DNA from: Flavobacteriales bacterium
Lineage (GTDB): Bacteria; Bacteroidota; Bacteroidia; Flavobacteriales_D; Crocinitomicaceae
Length of the DNA stretch: 64,000 nucleotides
Direction of reading: 5' to 3'
NCBI GenBank assembly: GCA_947460825.1
Contig: CANHHA010000004.1
Location: 1 to 64,000 of the forward strand
The notes beneath the pieces were generated by a model. That model did not search any database and had not been told where the DNA came from. It saw nothing but the letters and a program-made list of their open reading frames with translations. Both the position numbers and the translations under genes were made by a program. Positions 60,704 to 64,000 of the stretch are shown here, piece after piece. Position 1 is the stretch's first letter, and every line of letters begins with the position of its first letter.

Positions 60704-61981
60704 ATGGAACAACATTTTCCTATATTTTATGAATGTTCGGGTATTTCAACGGATACGCGGACCATTTCACCCGGTGATCTTTTCATTTGTTTAAAAGGGG
60801 ATCGATATGACGCCAACGAATTTGCTGAACAGGCATTATCGCAAGGCGCGAAGTACGTGATTAGTTCTGATGAAGCTCGATGTAATAATTTGAACATCCT
60901 ATTTGTTGATGATACCCTGCACTTCTTGCAAGCGCTGGCCAAGCACCACAGAAAGCAATTCAATATTCCAATCCTTGGCATTACAGGGAGTAACGGTAAA
61001 ACCACCACCAAGGAACTGATTAATGCGGTACTGGAGACAGAACGTGAGGTTCTTTGTACCACGGGTAACTTAAACAATCACATCGGTGTGCCCCTAACCC
61101 TACTTCGTTTAAATGCTACCCATGAAATAGCGATCATTGAAATGGGCGCCAATAAACCCGGGGACATTGAAGAACTTTGTACCATCGCAGAACCCACACA
61201 TGGCATCATTACGAATATTGGGAGCGCTCATTTAGAAGGTTTTGGAACCTTTGAAGGAGTGCTTAATACTAAACTGGCCTTGTATCGTGCCATTGAAACG
61301 CAAGGAGGAACGCTTTTCTTTAATGCGGATGATCCCGTATTAACGCAACATCTCCCTCAAATCCGTTCAATCAATTACGGCATGAACAACGCAGCGAATT
61401 GTCAAGGAACTATAATCGAATTAACTCCTTACGTCAACTTTCAATATACCATTGATCACGTAGTTTCACCACGTATAAAAAGCCATTTAATTGGTGCGTA
61501 TAACCTTTCTAATTTTCTTGCTGCAGTTTGCATAGGGCATTTTTTCCAAATAACACCAGCGTCGATACAACAGGGACTTGAAAACTATATTCCATCGAAC
61601 AATCGATCGCAAGTTCATAAAACCGCACGAAATACCTTAATTCTTGATTGTTACAATGCTAATCCATCAAGCATGCTGGCCGCGTTAGATTCCTTTGCTC
61701 AAATACCTCACCCACAAAAGATTGCCATCTTGGGAGACATGTTGGAATTAGGAACGTTTTCCGAAGAAGCGCACTCAGCGCTTTTAGATCAGGCGTTTAC
61801 ATTAGGAATTCCGGTAATTACCGTTGGAAAAGAATTTGAACGAATCACCACGGAACGCGATCACTTTAAGGATACTCAAGGTTTAATTTCATCGGGATTA
61901 CTCGCTCGGTATACGGAAGCGCTAATTTTAATCAAAGGATCAAGAGGTATTGGACTAGAGCAAATTGCACCCTATCTTTAA
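60704..61981 (+). CDS. murF: UDP-N-acetylmuramoyl-tripeptide-D-alanyl-D-alanine ligase
   Basis: MurF adds D-Ala-D-Ala to the UDP-MurNAc-tripeptide, the last cytoplasmic step of peptidoglycan precursor synthesis. The 425-residue protein has the N-terminal substrate domain ([21 protein letters not shown]), the ATP-binding loop [16 protein letters not shown] (about 86-101), the central [17 protein letters not shown] motif, and the C-terminal ligase domain ([18 protein letters not shown]). Mur genes of the dcw cluster are not around it, as in many Bacteroidota. The ATG directly follows the gldJ terminator. The TAA overlaps the stop of convergent prfB in a TTAA. Confidence 0.96.
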   Translation: MEQHFPIFYECSGISTDTRTISPGDLFICLKGDRYDANEFAEQALSQGAKYVISSDEARCNNLNILFVDDTLHFLQALAKHHRKQFNIPILGITGSNGKTTTKELINAVLETEREVLCTTGNLNNHIGVPLTLLRLNATHEIAIIEMGANKPGDIEELCTIAEPTHGIITNIGSAHLEGFGTFEGVLNTKLALYRAIETQGGTLFFNADDPVLTQHLPQIRSINYGMNNAANCQGTIIELTPYVNFQYTIDHVVSPRIKSHLIGAYNLSNFLAAVCIGHFFQITPASIQQGLENYIPSNNRSQVHKTARNTLILDCYNANPSSMLAALDSFAQIPHPQKIAILGDMLELGTFSEEAHSALLDQAFTLGIPVITVGKEFERITTERDHFKDTQGLISSGLLARYTEALILIKGSRGIGLEQIAPYL

Positions 61982-63060
61982 CCCCCGTATTGCATTAAAA
62001 AGGCTTTTAAGAACTCGTCTAATTCGCCATTCATAACCGCATCTACATCGGAGGTTTCTATACCCGTTCGAACATCCTTTACCAATTTATACGGGTGCAT
62101 CACATAATTTCGAATTTGTGAACCCCATTCAATTTTCTTCTTTCCAGCTTCGATTTCGCTGCGTTTCTCCATACGCTCGCGCAAGACCAATTCATACAAT
62201 TGGGAGCGCAGCAATTGCATCGCCTTTTCTTTATTCGCTAATTGGGAACGAGATTCTGAATTTTCAATAATTATTCCGGATGGGGCATGACGTAAACGAA
62301 CCGCTGTTTCTACCTTATTTACGTTTTGGCCTCCTGCACCTCCAGAACGGAATGTTTCCCATGAAATATCTGCCGGGTTAACATGAATTTCAATTTGATC
62401 ATCGACCAAGGGATAGACATACACAGAAACGAAGGAAGTATGGCGTTTAGCATTGGAATCGAAGGGTGAAATGCGCACCAATCGATGCACCCCATTTTCA
62501 CCTTTCAAATAACCGAAAGCAAATTCACCATCAAACTCCAAAGAAACGGTTTTAATTCCGGCCACATCCCCTTCTTGAAGATTCAGTTCAGTTATTTTAC
62601 AGCCCTGCTTTTGCGCCCACATTAAATACATCCGCATGAGCATAGAAGCCCAATCACAACTTTCTGTACCACCTGCGCCTGCAGTAATTTGGATTACGGC
62701 ACTCAAGGAGTCTTCTTCATTCGACAACATATTTTTGAGCTCCAGTTCTTCCACAAATACACCAAGTTGTTGATATTGTTCTTGTACCTCAGCAGCAGAG
62801 GCCCCACCTTCTTTCTCAAATTCTATCAAGACCTGAAGATCTTCATATCCTGATTGAATTCGTTTAAATCCTTCTACCCAATATTTTAAGCCTCGAATTA
62901 TTTTCATCTGGGCTTCCGCCTTTTTTGGATCATCCCAAAAACTTGGATCTTGAGTGCGCAACTCTTCTTCACTTAACTGCTCTGTTTTTTCTGCAATTTT
63001 CAAGTAATTATAAATCGTCTGAATCCGCTGCTCTAATTCTTTATTTTGTTCATTGGTCAT
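61978..63060 (-). CDS. prfB: peptide chain release factor 2
   Basis: RF2 recognises UAA and UGA and triggers peptide release. The 360-residue protein has the RF2-specific SPF anticodon tripeptide in [16 protein letters not shown], the catalytic GGQ in [18 protein letters not shown], and the coiled N-terminal domain. The start is the ATG at 63060 ([10 protein letters not shown]); an upstream start adds five residues of no known use. The N-terminus reads straight through ([12 protein letters not shown]) with no in-frame UGA, so the autoregulatory +1 frameshift seen in many prfB genes is absent. A TACTTTTG box lies 4 nt before the ATG. Confidence 0.95.
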   Translation of the reverse strand: MTNEQNKELEQRIQTIYNYLKIAEKTEQLSEEELRTQDPSFWDDPKKAEAQMKIIRGLKYWVEGFKRIQSGYEDLQVLIEFEKEGGASAAEVQEQYQQLGVFVEELELKNMLSNEEDSLSAVIQITAGAGGTESCDWASMLMRMYLMWAQKQGCKITELNLQEGDVAGIKTVSLEFDGEFAFGYLKGENGVHRLVRISPFDSNAKRHTSFVSVYVYPLVDDQIEIHVNPADISWETFRSGGAGGQNVNKVETAVRLRHAPSGIIIENSESRSQLANKEKAMQLLRSQLYELVLRERMEKRSEIEAGKKKIEWGSQIRNYVMHPYKLVKDVRTGIETSDVDAVMNGELDEFLKAFLMQYGG

Positions 63061-63064
63061 GATG

Positions 63065-63072
63065 CAAAAGTA
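63065..63072 (-). promoter_or_regulatory. -7 box (TACTTTTG) of prfB, 4 nt from the ATG
   Basis: A perfect TAnnTTTG; predicted transcription begins at about the first base of the start codon. Confidence 0.5.
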
Positions 63073-63113
63073 CAAAAGTTAAGTCCTACCCTGTTTGAAT
63101 CGTTTGATTATAT

Positions 63114-63121
63114 TATTTTTG
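63114..63121 (+). promoter_or_regulatory. -7 box (TATTTTTG) of gcvH
   Basis: A perfect TAnnTTTG, 16 nt before the ATG at 63138; TTTG at 63094-63097 is a possible -33 element, although its spacing of 16 nt is a little short. Confidence 0.5.
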
Positions 63122-63137
63122 TAAAAAAACAAGAGCC

Positions 63138-63515
63138 ATGAATATACCTGCGAATTTAAAATACACCAAAGAGCACGAATGGATTGCCATTGAAGGAGAT
63201 ATAGCAACCATTGGGATTACCGATTTTGCACAGAGCGAACTAGGAGATATCGTTTATGTTGAAATCGAAACGATTGGCGAAACGTTATCCAAGGATGAGG
63301 TGTTTGGATCTGTGGAGGCTGTAAAAACCGTTTCCGATTTATTTATGCCTGTAAGCGGTGAAATTCTTGAATTCAATGGTGACTTGGAGTCTAATCCTGA
63401 AGTGGTGAATAACGACCCTTACGGTTCAGGATGGATGATTAAAGTGCAAATTTCTGACATGGGTGAATTAGAAGGACTTATGGATGCTACTGCATACCAA
63501 GACTTAGTTGGATAA
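63138..63515 (+). CDS. gcvH: glycine cleavage system H protein
   Basis: GcvH carries the lipoyl arm that shuttles methylamine between the P, T and L proteins of the glycine cleavage system. The 125-residue protein has the conserved [16 protein letters not shown] stretch, where the lysine (about K63) is lipoylated, and the ending typical of the family ([21 protein letters not shown]). The start [14 protein letters not shown] is usual. GcvP and GcvT genes are not in the window. It runs toward gyrB with a shared bidirectional terminator between. Confidence 0.96.
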   Translation: MNIPANLKYTKEHEWIAIEGDIATIGITDFAQSELGDIVYVEIETIGETLSKDEVFGSVEAVKTVSDLFMPVSGEILEFNGDLESNPEVVNNDPYGSGWMIKVQISDMGELEGLMDATAYQDLVG

Positions 63516-63533
63516 TACCATTCCTTTACACAT

Positions 63534-63570
63534 AAAAAAAGCCCTGACGGTTTCGTCAGGGCTTTTTTTT
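63534..63570. terminator. bidirectional terminator between gcvH and gyrB
   Basis: GCCCTGACG-GTTT-CGTCAGGGC forms a perfect 9-bp stem, with A7 before and T8 after, so it can work for both convergent genes. The T-run overlaps the first base of the gyrB stop. Confidence 0.93.
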
Positions 63571-64000
63571 TAGGCATCTATTTTCGCGTATTTCGCATTA
63601 CGCTCAATGAACTCTCGTCGAGGGGGAACATCATCTCCCATCAACATCGAGAATATTTGATCACACTCTGCCGCATTTTCGATGGTAACTTGTCTTAGTG
63701 TACGAGATTCTGGATTCATGGTAGTTTCCCATAATTGCTCTGCGTTCATTTCCCCAAGACCTTTGTATCGCTGGACATTCACAGAGGACTCACTTCCTCC
63801 CCCTTTAAATTCTTGAATCAATCGGTCCCGCATGTCTTCATTCCACGCATAATCAGATTTTGTTCCTTTTTTCACTTGATAAAGTGGTGGCGTAGCAATG
63901 TAAATATATCCATGCTCAATCAACTCTTTCATATATCTAAATAAGAAGGTCAAGATCAGGGTTTCAATGTGAGATCCATCGACATCGGCATCACACATGA
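63570..64000 (-). CDS. gyrB: DNA gyrase subunit B, 3' part (cut by window edge)
   Basis: Only the last 143 or so codons are in the window; the gene continues past 64000. The visible part carries the Toprim metal-site motif DADVDGSHIETLILTFLFRYM, then ATPPLYQVKKG, QRYKGLGEMNAEQLWETTMNPE and the terminal DDVPPRREFIERNAKYAKIDA, which fit the C-terminal part of GyrB. ParE shares these motifs, but the PPRREFIE(R/E)NA end is typical of GyrB. The protein introduces negative supercoils with GyrA, using ATP. Confidence 0.88.
   Translation of the reverse strand, partial: MCDADVDGSHIETLILTFLFRYMKELIEHGYIYIATPPLYQVKKGTKSDYAWNEDMRDRLIQEFKGGGSESSVNVQRYKGLGEMNAEQLWETTMNPESRTLRQVTIENAAECDQIFSMLMGDDVPPRREFIERNAKYAKIDA

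Overview
The window comes from a Bacteroidota chromosome, almost certainly order Flavobacteriales (possibly the Crocinitomicaceae/Cryomorphaceae side; family is my inference). Supporting signs are gldJ, porU, porV and a PorP/SprF protein of the type IX secretion system (T9SS), a T9SS type A sorting tail on a secreted M4 protease, a moxR-DUF58-batABCD aerotolerance operon, a short RpoD without region 1.1, PyrR with PyrB, GatC, a DUF4249 protein, and many TAnnTTTG -7 boxes, the promoter type used by the Bacteroidota primary sigma factor. There are no plasmid, phage or insertion-sequence genes; this is mostly core chromosome with small accessory pockets.

Layout. 1-3.4 kb: two secreted or membrane proteins of unknown role and a repeat-rich non-coding stretch carrying a broken copy of one gene's tail. 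3.4-11.2 kb (minus strand): a DinB/DUF1569 protein, sucC, a biotin carboxylase and a tamB homologue. 11.2-16.8 kb (plus): tsaD, a small conserved protein, a stand-alone DsbD N-domain protein, full dsbD and a topoisomerase III. 16.8-23.3 kb (minus): secreted M4 metalloprotease, then arginase overlapping argS. 23.4-24.0 kb: a tRNA-Ala(GGC) gene bracketed by tandem arrays of tRNA-half mimics. 24.0-27.7 kb: an accessory-looking run with an SKYDA-repeat protein, two L,D-transpeptidases, a LAS-type metallopeptidase and two small membrane proteins. 27.8-37.4 kb: ftsK, M14 carboxypeptidase, FKBP isomerase, DUF4249 lipoprotein, priA. 37.4-40.9 kb: rpoD, trpS, plsC-like acyltransferase, gatC, a zinc-finger protein. 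40.9-48.3 kb: the MoxR/Bat operon. 48.3-51.0 kb: rnz, STAS protein, pyrB, pyrR. 51.1-60.7 kb: ispF, porV, porU, divergent porP/sprF and gldJ. 60.7-64 kb: murF, prfB, gcvH and the truncated 3' part of gyrB.

The main T9SS theme is that PorU and PorV (C-terminal signal peptidase and its outer-membrane partner), GldJ and a PorP/SprF protein sit together, while cargo such as the M4 protease is encoded elsewhere in the window. The most unusual structure is the tRNA-Ala locus. Three identical 51-bp units that copy the tRNA acceptor 5' strand and D-arm, with a hairpin in place of the D-loop, precede the tRNA. Modules that copy its 3' end, each with its own terminator, follow it. Other signals worth testing are many -7 boxes that almost touch the start codon (candidate leaderless mRNAs), a murF promoter placed inside the gldJ terminator, and four convergent gene pairs whose stop codons overlap in a 4-bp TTAA or CTAA.
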